Assembly (NCBI GenBank): GCA_018340375.1
Contig: JAFFJZ010000041.1
Coordinates: 248,001-312,000 of the forward strand
Direction: 5' to 3'
Origin: Gonatopus flavifemur
Lineage: Eukaryota > Arthropoda > Insecta > Hymenoptera > Dryinidae
Length of the DNA: 64,000 nucleotides
Positions 31,539 to 43,103 of this stretch are shown in pieces (position 1 is the first letter of the stretch; each line of letters starts with the position of its first letter). The notes beneath the pieces were generated by a model. That model was not told the origin of the DNA and did no database searches. It saw only the letters and a list, made by a program, of their open reading frames with translations. The position numbers and the translations under genes were made by a program.

Positions 31539-33197
31539 CAGTCCCTGGCCATATTATTAGGCCACAACTAAAAAATGCACAATTCGCATTTTTAAAGTGT
31601 TTTTCTGTAAGAATATCAGCAGATATGCGTATTATTTACATCATGATAACTTTTTAAATAACTTCCAACGTTAAAACCTAGATGGCAGATATGTTTGCAC
31701 GACAATTCACGAAAACGTCAAAATAGACAGTAAATACTGTGGATCGACTATTGTGTAGTTAACGTAATTAAACGAAAAATAGTCCGTCAGATCTCTACAA
31801 GTAAGTTATCGTTTAATACTCAAACCTTTTTTTATACAAATTTTATGAAATGTTTGAAATGTAAAACAGTTATATAAATTTTAGTATGGGTAAACGACGC
31901 GATCTCTCTCCAACTACGGTTGGCCAAATTGCTGGGATGTTGAAGGCTAAAAATATGACCCAAATCCAAATAGCTGAGAAATTGGCAGTTTCTCGAAGCT
32001 CAGTGAGGAATATAAAAAAAAAATTGATCTTGGTGATGATTTAAAAGTCAAACGTCAAGGTGCCTGCGCTCGCCCTCGACTAACCTCAAAAAGAACCGAC
32101 AGGAAAATCAGAGATATATGCATCGAAAATCGGAAATTGCCATTAAATGTTTTGAAAAATGAAATGTCCGATGCAGGAATACAAGTATCGGCAAGAACGA
32201 TTCGACGAAGGTTAGCTGAAGAAGGCCTAGTTGCCCGTAAACCAGCACGCAAACCTAGGCTCACACCAGGCATGATTGCGAAACGTTTCTCATGGGCCAA
32301 AAAGCATAAGGATTTTACACCTGATGATTGGAAAAAAGTAATTTCGTTATGTATTCTACTAAAATTTTAGTATCTGACTTGAATGTCTAATAATCACTCG
32401 AATTTCGTTAATTTTACAGGTCAGTTTCTCAGATGAATCTATTTTTCAAGTGTTGGTCGAAAAATCTCAATTCGTCAGGCGTCGATCAAATGAAAAATAC
32501 AATAAAGATTGTATTGTTCCAACAATAAAACATCCTCCTTCGGTAATGGTATGGTCCGTAATCAGTGGAAAAGGTCCAGGTCCCTTGTACATCGTGGAAG
32601 GAACTATGAATTCTGAGCAATATGAAAAAGTGTTACAAGAAAAGCTAATCCCAACAATGCAAAAATGGTATGAAAAACGTGAAAAGCCTATTTTTATGCA
32701 CGATGGTGCACCGTGCCACCGTGCTAAACGTATAAGTACCTTTTTAAAAGAGAAAAAAATCACAGTCCTTGATTGGCCTGGAAATTCTCCAGATATGAAT
32801 CCTATCGAGAATGTTTGGGAATTCATCAAATCTGAAGTAAGTAAAAAGGCTCCTACGACCAAAAAAGAACTGAATGATATACTAAGTGACACTTGGCACA
32901 ATAACGTCCGAATAAGAGAGAAAATTGAGAATTGTATTGAGAGCATGCCTCGTCGCATCAAAGCTTTGTTGGCTGCGAAGGGCGGACACACAAAATACTG
33001 ATTTTTATCGAAAACTATGTTTTAGTGTAAAAAATAGTCCACTCTAATGTGAAACTCTACGTTTTGAATAAAAACCATTACATTACTTATTTTTTCTTAT
33101 TATTTAAATTCAGCTGTCGAAAAGTTGGGTTCTATAATGGTTAGAAAGGCGAAAAAGTGATTTTTTAGCTTTGGCCTAATAATATGGCCAGGGACTG
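31539..33197 (+). mobile_element. Tc1-like transposon, near full length
   Basis: A 1659-bp element starting CAGTCCCTGGCCATATTATT and ending AATAATATGGCCAGGGACTG, flanked by TA at 31537-31538 and 33198-33199. Terminal repeats of about 25 bp are nearly perfect. Size, TA duplication and a DD34E transposase place it in the Tc1 branch. A related sequence, GGCCAGGGACAGTC, occurs at 20023-20036 without the rest of an element. Confidence 0.95.
31886..33001 (+). pseudogene. Tc1-like transposase with one intron and one homopolymer frameshift
   Basis: The frame starts MGKRRDLSPTTVGQIAGML, with a helix-turn-helix (QIQIAEKLAVSRSSVRNI). A run of ten A at 32014-32023 shifts the frame by one base; beyond it follow a second HTH (VSARTIRRRLAEEGL) and WAKKHKDFTPDDWKK. 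A GT-AG intron of 82 bp (32338-32419, GTAATT to TTTTACAG) joins in phase to VSFSDES, holding the first catalytic Asp. The second is in FMHDGAPCHRAK and the Glu in NSPDMNPIENVWEF, a DD34E triad. The protein ends AKGGHTKY. One frameshift, possibly an assembly error in the A run, is the only visible lesion. Confidence 0.92.
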
Positions 33198-33769
33198 TAC
33201 TTAATAGGTTTCTGGTGACTAAAATATACATTCAAGAAGGTGTGCGAAGTAGATTCGAGAGTTTCAGTAAGAGAACACAGCAGAATAAACCGTTGTATAG
33301 GATAATCGCAATCATTTTCCTTGGCAATTTGATCAAGTGTCATGTAGTCGCGCAGAGTTTGTACATAAGATCCTCCATAAATCGTCAGTGTTATGAGTGT
33401 TATTATTAGTAGTGGTTACACGACATTACATATCAACTATTATGGAGGAATTGTCGAGAGCAGAATTTGCAAGGTGAGTGTACAGAAGTATTTTACGTTA
33501 TTTATGTATCTTTTCACAATATATTACTTGAGAGACCCACAGACGCCCGACTGCAGGAAAGATCTCCTGAATACAATCTACCTTCTGACCAGACTCCCAT
33601 ATCTGATTGTGGTACCTGGGATTCAATTCAAAAGTTATTCTCGTGACGCAAATCCCGTCATGACTAGCTGCATGTTCAATCGAGGATCTACCGTGTACCG
33701 CGTTTGTATAGAACGCGATTTGGTCAACTCCTTGCAAGGGGTTGTTGGGCCATTTCTTCCCAACGTTTG

Positions 33770-34478
33770 CAAACTTGATACTACCCTGGTTTGCACGGTT
33801 TACTATCAGTTTCGATTTGTCTTGAACGAATCGCTCAATCCAAGAGGCTAGTCCTCACAGATCTTTACTTTTTCAGATAAGTATGTTCACGAGGCCTTCT
33901 CATTGCGAGCGGGATATAATGAACATTCGGTTTCAGACTAAGATTTCGATAATACACATGTGTGCGCGTTGACAACGTACTTACTGCAAGTTACGTGGTT
34001 CGAAGTGTTCATATGATGGTCAGAGTTGTTGCAAGTTCCTCATAGAGTGCAATATCAACAGCGTATAGACTATATCGCGAAGTACATTGTAACAGAGACA
34101 TTCTTCGAATTGTTTTAGATCTTGGAAAACGGATCAACGCCAGTGGAGGAAGATATTACACATAATTTGTCAAAATATTTTTATCTGAGTTTTAGATAAA
34201 CTCTCCCTCTTTTTTTCCATATGAATTGGTATCGCTTATTCCAACAACCACCTTGTCTCCCCGTCCTATCGTGTCATGATCAATGAATAATACCGTTGAA
34301 TTTTGGGATACTCTATGTACAAAACTTGAATTTATACAAGGAGGAGAGTGAGTGGTAGGCTTGAAGAGGAATGGTGGAAGCATATTTCACTAAATCTGTG
34401 ATTTACTGGGTAATTCAATTCCTTCTTCCTTTTCCATATAAGGAAGAATTATAAAGAGAAAAAGAGAACATTACAAAT
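33770..34478 (+). mobile_element. LTR-like arm upstream of a lysine-tRNA primer site
   Basis: About 700 bp that recur as an inverted copy at about 34510-35217. This arm ends ...GAGAACATTACA at 34475, followed by AAT and then the primer-binding site, which is where the 3' end of a 5' LTR should be. The arm has no coding content. The outer boundary is where the two arms stop matching, near AACTTGATACTAC. No gag or pol sequence follows the primer site. Confidence 0.65.
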
Positions 34479-34495
34479 TGGCGCCCGAACAGGGA
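34479..34495 (+). promoter_or_regulatory. retroelement primer-binding site for tRNA-Lys
   Basis: TGGCGCCCGAACAGGGA is the complement of the 3' 17 bases of the tRNA-Lys that primes many LTR retroelements and lentiviruses. It lies three bases after a CA dinucleotide that can end an LTR. A chance 17-base match is very unlikely in 64 kb. It sits at the apex of the inverted LTR-like arms rather than before gag. Confidence 0.85.
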
Positions 34496-34509
34496 GTTTT
34501 TTAGACAAA

Positions 34510-35217
34510 TTCCTCATATTCTCGTTTTCTCTTCATAATTCTTTCTTATGTGGAAAACGAAGAAGGAATTGAATAACCCAGTAAATCATAGATTCAGTGT
34601 AATATGCTTCCACCATTTCTCTTTAAGCCTACCAATCACTCTTCTCCTTGTATAAATTCAAGTTTTGTAAATAGAGGATCCCGAAATTCAACCGTATTAT
34701 TGATTGATCATGACACGATAGGACGGGGAGAGTAGGTGGTTGTTGGAGAACGCGATACCAATTTATATGAAAAAAGAAGGAAGAGTTTATTTAAAACTCA
34801 GATAAAAATCTTTTCACAAATCATGTGTAACATCTTCCTCCACTGGCGTTGATCCGTTTGCCAGGATCTAAAACAATTCTAAAAATATCTCCCTTACAAT
34901 GGACTTCGCGATATAATCTATACGCTGTTAATTTACGCTCTGAGGAACTTGTAATAACTCTGACCATCATATGAACACTTTGAACTACGTAACCTGCAGT
35001 AAGTACGTTGTCAATGCGCACATATGTGTATTATCTAAATCTTAGTGTGAAACCGCATGTTTATTATATCCCGCTCGCAATGAGAAGGACTCGTGAACAT
35101 ACGTATGTGAGAAGTAAAGATCTGTGAGGACTAGGCTCTTGAATTGAGCAATTCGTCCGGGACAAATCGAAACAGATAGTAAATCGTGCAAAAGCAGAGT
35201 AGTATCAAGTTCGTCTC
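34510..35217 (-). mobile_element. LTR-like arm, inverted copy
   Basis: Reverse complement of 33770-34475 with clear divergence (for example ATAATAAACATGCGGTTTC against ATAATGAACATTCGGTTTC on the matching strand). The arms lose similarity close to the primer site: this one reads ATGAGGAATTTGTC where the left one has CATTACAAATTGG. No primer site is associated with this arm. Confidence 0.65.
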
Positions 35218-36240
35218 TTCTTCACTTTTGACCTATATTTATATCGTGAAAGGTTTATTTTGAATCACGTGCGCCTCCAACATCCATCGGTTTCGTTTAT
35301 AAGTTTTTGTTGTCGAATTATCGAATGATTCGATCGACCGCAACTTTTCCCATCATTGGTGGTTTCTTAATCGATTTGATCTCGATTAAGATTTGATCAA
35401 TTCTCGAACTCAAAGTATACGATATCATCTATTCATTGGTGAATTGCAAAGGGATCTTTCGTCTTCATAAGTGATGTGTTGTGCTCTTCAATTCTTTCTA
35501 AGAAACGAATGTAGGGCATTTTCATGTGATTCTCCTTTCACGATTTTCGTCGATCGAACGCGATTATGTCATCGTTCTTACACTCGTTACGCGTTACATG
35601 TTATATTTGTGTCTGCGCTATGTTTACATTTTTTCATAACGCGTTCGTTCGACGACTTTTCACTTTACTTCGATGATCGATTCTTTTGATCTTTTACATA
35701 ATGAAATAGATCTTCTTTTCTTTGCACTTCAACCACCAACTTTTGAATATTCTGCTTTTTTTCATATCGCGCGATGTTGTAACCGTACGAATGTATTATT
35801 ATACGTTCGTACCGTTACAATAGCTTTTCGAGAAATAACCAGGAGTTCATCGATGAGACGAATCACTTACTAGAACACTTTGACCACTCAAACGTAGGAC
35901 AAGGAGAAGACAAAGACAACAAGAACGACTAAACAGAGACGGAAATACCATGATGGTGATAAATTTTTTACATAGAGATTCCGACTATGGGAACGAACTT
36001 GGCGCAGCAGAATCACACAATACACATAAAACACATACCATACTGGAAGATCCTAATTCTGGAAACCTAATTCAATGATTTCTCCATTGAGAGATGAACT
36101 GGTGTCAGAAGTCTTGAAATCTTCTGACTATCAATGATCTTGTGATTCGTTGATTCAATCATTCATAAAAACTTCAAGTAAATAACATCTACTTCGAATA
36201 ATTTCATATGTCACCGTTCGAACCGTTTCACTTCAGAGAT
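35218..36240. other. no recognisable gene or repeat
   Basis: AT-rich, with many short pyrimidine-rich stretches and ACGCGTT/CGTTCG-type motifs around 35550-35660. Open frames are short and unrecognised. Confidence 0.4.
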
Positions 36241-36794
36241 GCAGGAGAATTTCCATGTCCCTTGGTTTCATTCTAAGCATATGTCTCCCTATCTTATGGA
36301 TGGGTGAGGGCTCAGACCATCGGCATCTTCCGAACGGCACAGCTAATTCCTCAACTCAATACCTCAAGTTGAACTCCCAAATCGACTGTATACGTTCGGA
36401 AAATTGCCTCCACTTGGAAAACTTGATAAAGATATTCGTAGCACAATTTCGAATATTTTCATACGATAGAGGCAGGTGAATCTCCCTAGCCTCTGGTGTC
36501 ATTCGATGGATTCATCTCTTCACCTCGCCAACTATCTTTGAATGTTTCCTGAAATTTACAGCTGATCGTACGCACTACACGAGCAGCCACCAAATTGCCA
36601 CAGACGGGACCTAAACTTCCATCTTCAACTGCGTAGGCAAAATTGAAGTTCCGAGTCGAGTTCATGAGTCGTGGAAATCAACTCTACATGAAAAATTTTA
36701 AATATGATGTTCGGAGTGAGTGAAACCTTGTTTTGATCAATTCCACTCCTGGTAGGCGACGATACCCCGGGTTTGAGCTAACGGTGACACCCCA

Positions 36795-37202
36795 GAGTGC
36801 AAATAATTATCAACTTTATGTCGGAGCACGGGTCCTGGGTATGAACCCGACTAGTCCATCCGGGAATTCCCGATTAGGAGGTGCCAGGGAATTCTGTACA
36901 TGAGGACAATTGATGGATAAATAATCAGAGTAAATTATTCATTCATCTGTTCTAATTTACCTCTGAAATTCGTCGTTCCCCGCATATTCTGAGCTAACTG
37001 TTACTTCCTCGAGTTTGATTATTCTTTTCAATAATTGAATGCACTGACATCGACGTTGGATCTCTTCACGTTCTATTTGGAATTGGTTCATAAGGGGAAG
37101 ACAGATGAATTTCCGAGAAGATCGGGAAAATCATGAGGATCAACTTTGACTTTTGTTCCAGATCCCCAGACAATCGTAGCCACTACCCGGACCTTGGGGA
37201 TG
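36795..37202 (+). repeat. 408-bp direct repeat, copy 1
   Basis: From GAGTGCAAATAATTATCAAC to ACCCGGACCTTGGGGATG; copy 2 at 38324-38731 has the same length and differs at only a handful of positions (for example AGACAATCG against AGGCTATCG). The two are 1.1 kb apart and much more alike than the surrounding diverged units, so this is a recent duplication. The ends are not TG...CA and no primer site follows, which argues against LTRs. Confidence 0.92.
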
Positions 37203-37458
37203 TTCCATTTTTCGAACTGAAGCCAAATTTTCAAACCTATCCGTTTAATTGCATCCTTGTTCGTCACATCACGATGAACAAAGATGAACACTGGAAAGCC
37301 TTTCATGAAAATTCGGCTTAAGCTCGGAAAATTCGGGGTTATGGCACTTCGGGCTTTTGGGAATTCGCGCTTATGAGACCATACCTGTAGACAAACCTTT
37401 ATGTTTCAGATGTCCAACAAAAACAAAACTATAACCCCAAAACTGGATGTCAAATCAT

Positions 37459-37550
37459 CTATCAAAATTATCGTGAAGGCTTCAAACAAAAAAATCAAAA
37501 TTATCGTGAAAGCTTCAAACAAAAAAATCAAAATTATCGTGCGTGTTAAA
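37459..37550 (+). repeat. 33-bp tandem repeat, about 2.7 copies
   Basis: Units contain ATCAAAATTATCGTGAA then GGCTTCAAACAAAAAA. Since 33 is a multiple of three the frame across it gives an 11-residue repeat (KIIVKASNKKI). It lies between the two 408-bp repeats. Confidence 0.85.
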
Positions 37551-38323
37551 AAAAATCAATCAAAATTCTCGATCCACATTGAATGTTGTTGAAGTTTCTT
37601 CCACGCCAGAAATCGATCATATGGCATTCCACTTAACATATTAGGTGAAAGAATCCTTTTATAATTTTGTCAAAAGCGAGTGAAAAGTGACAACAATCAG
37701 TTGCTAGCTTTATGGCTGCCAGCTTCAGCTTCATAATATATTAAAAATATTCATTTAATAATTGGTTTTGCTTCCAGAGGAGCAATTGGGTAAGCAAATT
37801 TTTAGCGCACGAAAAGACCAAAATGATGATTGATTACCTAATCGGATCCAGAACGGACTGGAATTTATTCGTGGAAAAAAAATTAAGACTAACAAAAGGG
37901 AGTCGTGTGAATCATAAACTGTGGCCTCCAGGTTCAAATATGCGTACGAAAAAATTATGGATCAGTATGTACAATACGTACAAACATCTCATCGAGGCTG
38001 AAGTAAGTTTTAACCCTTGCTCAAGGTAGTACTCAATAGGGTGTCCGTTATGAATTATTAAAAAATGATTTTCTTCTCCTGGAATGTATTCTTACACAAG
38101 GTAAATGTACCAAAGTCTGATCCTCCGTGTATAAATCCAAAATAATTAGCCGGACATTGATCATTCATCAAATATTTGTTCAAATTCCATTTTTCCACAC
38201 ATTCCGTAAGTTTCGATGCATAGATATTCAACAAATACTCAATACTTGGCCTAATCAATTGCATCTGTACATAGAAAGTCAGCTACTGGTGCAATTTAAT
38301 AGGCCAAGTAGTGAGTATTTGTT

Positions 38324-38731
38324 GAGTGCAAATAATTATCAACTTAATGTCGGAGCACGGGTCCTGGGTATGAACCCAACTAGTCCATCCGGGAATTCCC
38401 GATTAGGAGGTGCCAGGGAATTCTGTACATGAGGACAATTGATGGATGAATAATCAGAGTAAATTATTCATTCATCTGTTCTAATTTACCTCTGAAATCC
38501 GTCGTTCCCCGCATATTCTGAGCTAACTGTTACTCCCTCGAGTTTGATTATTCTTTTCAATAATTGAATGCACTGACATCGACGTTGGATCTCTTCACGT
38601 TCTATTTGGAATTGGTTCATAAGGGGAAGACAGATGAATTTCCGAGAAGATCGGGAAAATCATGAGGATCAACTTTGACTTTTGTTCCAGATCCCCAGGC
38701 TATCGTAGCCACTACCCGGACCTTGGGGATG
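38324..38731 (+). repeat. 408-bp direct repeat, copy 2
   Basis: Partner of 36795-37202, same strand and same length. Its left junction follows CATTTAATAGGCCAAGTAGTGAG-type sequence (shown here as AGGCCAAGTAGTGAG) unrelated to the left junction of copy 1, and its right junction leads into GCTTCAAACGGGGTCCG, so both edges are sharp. Confidence 0.92.
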
Positions 38732-39479
38732 CTTCAAACGGGGTCCGAACTTCCATCTCGAACTACGTGGACAAAGTTTGGGTCGAAAGTCAAGTGTATT
38801 CGCAGTCAAATCATCTCTCCATAGGATTTTTGAATGTGATATTCGAAGTGAGTGATCCATTTCCTTGATCAATTGCACGCCTCTCCATTTCACCTGGAAT
38901 TACTCCTGGGTTGCGTCCCTTTTCCCCGTGTTTTGAGCTAACAGTTGCTACTCGGAGTTCTAGTAATTCTTTCAGTATCCAAGTAAAATGTTATCCGAAT
39001 AATTCTCTGACATTATGTGGAAGGGGAGGGGGATCGATCCCTTACTTACCGCTTCATGGTTTCAACAGAGAATCCGTCCTTCAACGTTGTGAGATGGCAA
39101 TATTATCCACGAAAATTGGCGTCGAATTCCGTCCGGAGTCTCTAGGCCATCATAGTATCAGAACAAGAGCCAAGATTCTCGTTAACGTACTCTGAACGGG
39201 GCACCACCTCCCGTGGCTAACTCGGTATGCCAAGTCGAACTCTCAAATCGAGTGTATGCCCTCAGAAATTTTATTGACCTGGCAAGGCATTCGATAATAT
39301 TCGAATTGAAACGTCCCTATCTCGTCCGCATTTACTTCTGAAATATGTACCTTCCCCCCGTGTTTTGAGCTAACAATTCAACCGCAGAGTTGAAGACATT
39401 TGTCCAGTGTTCAAATCAAATGTAATTCATCTGTTACGGTACTGCCTCACCCGTACACCAACTCCCTCACGTATAGGGG

Positions 39480-41100
39480 GAACTACTGTGGCTCCTTTGT
39501 AGTACCACGTGGTCGTCATTTCAAGCGCTGTTGGCGCTTCGTATAGTCGATGTCAGAATCGGCAAGTGATTTCTCTCTTCACTAGAAATCGATGTGATTT
39601 CCTGCTGTCATTTGTAAGGATATAGGTAAGTGGCATCAATATTCATTGTAATCATCAGTGTACCAGTTTATAGGGTAGTCAATTCTGGAGAAAAACCGGC
39701 ACTTACACAATCAATTCACGTGAACAGTTGTGACACGAAGACGTGACAACGCCCCATGATTGAGACGGTGGACTCGATGTTCGTCACGTCTTCACTCCCA
39801 TAGTAACGTTGCCACGAGCCGGTTCGCGCGTCCAACAAAACTATATTCTTTCCCTCTGGATACCCGCGATTGTATCGGGGTTCCAAAGATTGAAGTTGTG
39901 AAGGTGCTGAGGGGTGACCTGAACCACCCTACCCGAACCGAGAGCCCAACGGCTTCAAGGTTTCCACTTTTGGACGTTCCTGGAGAATCTCCGGCGTCAA
40001 CGGATTCTCCCACTCCAGTCCACGGACGACGACACACGCATACACTCACATCTACACCTAGGCTAAGTTAGTTGGTAAGAGCGATTATTTTCCAGATCAT
40101 AGTGAATACATCTTTTCTTTATTGTGAAAATTTCGTGGTGGATAACCCTCTCTTCCTCAACTACTCCCCGCTATCATCCTACACAAATACGGACCCCGTT
40201 GAGTCCGTTATACAGTGTCTTGGGTAATTTCAGGTTGATAAAAGAAATGACATGCGAGAGGTTTGACCCATAAATTTATGGGGGGTTTAATCATCCATTG
40301 AAGCCACGTCTCAGTGAATGAAAGAATAATGATAAAGATTCACTTTGTCTGAATCCCATTCATTGTCCATCCCGAATTCACACTCAATAATTTCTAATCG
40401 GTTCAACTTGTTCCTATACGTTGCAACTCAATCTCAAATTATCAGATTGACGAATTGTGATCAATTCGGACCGTAATCTGCGTCAAAATATGATGTGTAT
40501 TTATACTTTGAAGTTAATGATACGTACATTGTCAGTTTACATTACGATAATGATAGAAAAAAGTGGCTACATTTGGTATGAATCGAATGGAACTCACTGA
40601 ATATAAAATATTGTTGAAGAAATGTTCTTCAAGACATCCTAGAGACGCGCAAGATGGCGCTCATTCTGGACAGGTCACATCCACGATAAGGTCTGCTGTT
40701 AGATGAATCCAGAAAATTGGCCTAATTCATCACTTCACTTATTTGATGTTACTCGGTTGACGCCTAATCAATAGTCAAATCGGAGCATTCTGTACAAGAA
40801 GTCCGAGCCAGTAGCGAAAATATGTATTGTTGGAGTTTTTGAATTGTTAGAGTTGTTTATCAACGTTTTGCGGGCGAAACGAAGAAAATGCAACCCGAAG
40901 TTGAAAGATTCATTACGGAGCGCAAAATCTAATTGGGAATTGTAGAAGAGAAAACATCAAGGAAGAGACTTTTGGAGAATCCAAAGGAAGCTGGAGAAGA
41001 TTGAATCTCCAGACAAATGGAATGAGGAATTGGGAGTACATAATTTGATTTAGCTCGGAATTCCTTTTTGAAACGATTGAAGTTCTTTTGAATTCCCGTT
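39480..41100. other. no recognised gene
   Basis: Includes a 103-codon + strand frame at 39760-40071, rich in Ser, Thr and Pro, that ends in an ACACACGCATACACTCACAT tract; a comparable tail (ACTTACACACACGACACC) follows the ORF at 45.7-47.4 kb. Nothing here is recognisable as a known protein. Short frames at 40860-40920 precede the mariner-like fragment but do not match a transposase that I can identify. Confidence 0.35.
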
Positions 41101-41138
41101 AAAGTCAGACTATTCAACAGGTTTCCGGTCCGGATTTT

Positions 41139-41486
41139 GGGTCAATTTGGTTTCAGCAAGATGGTGCACCTGCGCATTTTGGAGTGAAAGTGCGCAATCT
41201 ATTGGACCAAACTTTTCCTCGGAGATGGATTGGGAGACGGGGGGCGATCGAATGGTCACCAAGATCCCCTGATTTGAGCCCATTAGATTTCTTCCTTTGG
41301 GGCTATTTGAAGAACCGCGTTTACATCAACAGAGCGCAGAATTTGAAAGGGTTACGTGAACACATAATAGAAGAAGTAGCATTGATCACCCCCGACATCT
41401 TACAAAAGGTTGGTTGGAGTTGTGAGGATCGGTTAGCTTTCTGCCTTGAATGTGGGAGTGAACAATTCGAACATCTTATGAAATGA
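41139..41486 (+). pseudogene. mariner/Tc1-like transposase C-terminal fragment
   Basis: An open + strand frame reads IWFQQDGAPAHFGVKVRNLL, then WSPRSPDLSPLDFFLWGYLK, NLKGLREHIIEE and a C-terminal EQFEHLMK with stop at 41486. Second and third catalytic aspartates lie in QDGAPAH and SPLDFF, about 42 residues apart, so this belongs to a mariner-related branch with longer spacing than families 1 and 2 here. The N-terminal DNA-binding half and the first Asp are missing, as are terminal repeats. Confidence 0.85.
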
Positions 41487-41517
41487 GGGTATTCTTGCTT
41501 TGCCCCATGTGAGTTAG

Positions 41518-42290
41518 AATATTGTGGATCATCTCCACAAGATCGAGAGTTTTGATGAATCGTTTTTTTTTCTCACAAAAGTTCGACTGCTGTCGAGTGT
41601 TTTCAATTGATGCTGAACTATTGGCGATGATTTTTGTTGTTTTTTCTTCCGTAAACTCAGATGATTGTGGATTATGTCCAGGGGAATACACACTTGATGA
41701 ATCGGTCTATTGTTTTTTCAATAAGATTTCGACTAATGTCCAGTGTTTTCAATTGGTGTTCAACTTTTTGGGATGATTTTCGTTTTTTCTCATGAAACCT
41801 TGGTTATCATGGATCATTTCCATAGGATTACGACTTCCGATGAATTATCCCATTTTCTTCTCCACAAAATTCAGACCGTTGTCAGTGATTTTCAATAGTT
41901 GCTCAACTCTTGGGCATTATTTTCGTGTTTTTTTCCATGAAACTCCAGTTATTGTGGATTTTTTCCATGGAATTACAACTTCTAATGAAGTATTTTTCTT
42001 TTGTCCCACAAGATTCCGATTGTTGTCGATTATCCCTCTGAATTACCACCCGCGATCAATGATTTCATTCTTCCATCCACAAAATCCCGACTAATGACGA
42101 TTTTGTCAACGGAATTACCACTGTCGATGAATAATCCCATTTTTTCTCGCCCAATATACTGACTATTGACCATTATTTCCAACAGAATCACGACTTCCTC
42201 GAATTATTCCGTTCTGTCCATAAGATTTCCGCCGTTGTTATTTATTCCCAGGAATTGCCCAACTTTTGATGATTTTGTCCGCCTATTTTC
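41518..42290 (+). repeat. degenerate tandem repeat, about 140-bp unit
   Basis: Successive units repeat the order ATTGTGGAT(C/T)AT, a TCCA...GAATTACGACTT(C)...GATGAAT segment, a CACAA(A/G)(A)T(T)C(A/C)GAC segment, GTGTTTTCAATTG and GATGATTTTCGTTTTTT. At least four clear units are followed by more degraded half-units. It is a decayed satellite; the frames through it are fortuitous. Confidence 0.75.
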
Positions 42291-42339
42291 ACATGACGTC
42301 TAATATTGCTGGTTCATCAGATTCACAATTGAGTTTGAA

Positions 42340-43085
42340 TGTTCCTTGAGCGAGAGCGAATCCAAGTGCTAACCAATGATGTAGCGCAACCCTGCTATGC
42401 AATTCGAGATTTGGCCTGACGACTTCACATGACCCATGAGAGCTGGGGTACTCTCACCCCCTTAGCATCGTAGGTTTTAATCTCCAATCCATCGAAAAAG
42501 ACTTATCAATTCATCTCATGGAGTCTTCAAGAGCTATCGGATAGTATCCGGAGTTTCGACGATGTGCGCACGTTCTTCTAACGGGCACAACTCAGCGAAA
42601 AACTGACGGATTGTCGAAAATCAAGAACGACCAGTTTTCTCATCCAATTTCAAATATCACCCCTTCTGGCCCCAATGACCCTCATGGGGGGAGGCGTCTC
42701 ACCCCATTTGTATGGTACCTTTCATTTTTCCATTCGATTGAAAATAAAATCGTTCTCATTGATCTCGACACGTTCAGGAGGTATCGGGGTGTACCCGGAC
42801 TTTCACGCGGACGAACTTCAGACCCCTATAACTCAGCGAAAAATGGGTCGACTGAGGAAAAAAAAACCCGCTGAATTCAGGTTGAACAACGTTATCCACT
42901 GATGGGTCGCAAGCCCCCCCATGCCATTCAAGAATTTGCCCCTCGTTTGCCCCCCATAGCCACCTTTTGAGGTTCGGGATTATTATGCCCATACTTCGAT
43001 AGAACTCATTTCCCCAAACAATTTAAAAAAAAATTCATGAATTTATCTGCCCCCGTTCAAGAGTTATGTAGGTGTACCCGAACTT
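42340..43085 (+). repeat. degenerate tandem repeat, about 235-bp unit
   Basis: AACTCAGCGAAAAA occurs at about 42591 and 42831, each preceded by a GTATC(C/G)GG(A/G)GT...CGACG or GGACGAACTTC segment and followed by C-rich CACCCC / GCCCCCCC tracts. A third, partial unit ends GGTGTACCCGAACTTCTGG then TGCACCCTGTATATA at 43070-43103. No protein is recognised. Confidence 0.6.
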
Positions 43086-43103
43086 CTGGTGCACCCTGTA
43101 TAT

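Larger units (their letters stand above)
36240..39470 (+). repeat. array of diverged repeat units with GAGCTAAC motifs
   Basis: Several segments share an ordered set of motifs in the same orientation: a CTTCCATC...AACT(A/G)CGT segment, a TATGATGTTCGGAGTGAGTG or equivalent, then a TTTGAGCTAAC(A/G)GT segment (about 36770, 38930 and 39365, with ATTCTGAGCTAACTGTTAC at 36988 and 38516), and a CAAATCGA(C/G)TGTAT segment (36378 and 39245). Units are too diverged for a firm period by eye; the spacing is several hundred bases. Small frames here, including one with a signal-peptide-like start at 36255, are judged to be repeat sequence. Confidence 0.6.

Noticed and set aside
32467..32991. 174-codon - strand ORF
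   Set aside because: Antisense to the Tc1-like transposase, whose catalytic motifs are clear on the + strand.
33498..33737. - strand frame (QKVDCIQEIF) resembling the Kolobok-type core seen at 50.7 kb
   Set aside because: The resemblance is limited to about ten residues; downstream motifs such as YIGDG are absent, so it is not called.
36255..36479. 74-codon ORF with a signal-peptide-like start (MSLGFILSICLPILWMG)
   Set aside because: It lies inside the diverged repeat array and shares sequence with another unit near 39.2 kb that lacks the frame.
36795..38731. 408-bp direct repeats as LTRs of a retrotransposon
   Set aside because: The ends are not TG/CA, no primer-binding site or polypurine tract adjoins them, and the 1.1-kb interior has no gag or pol.
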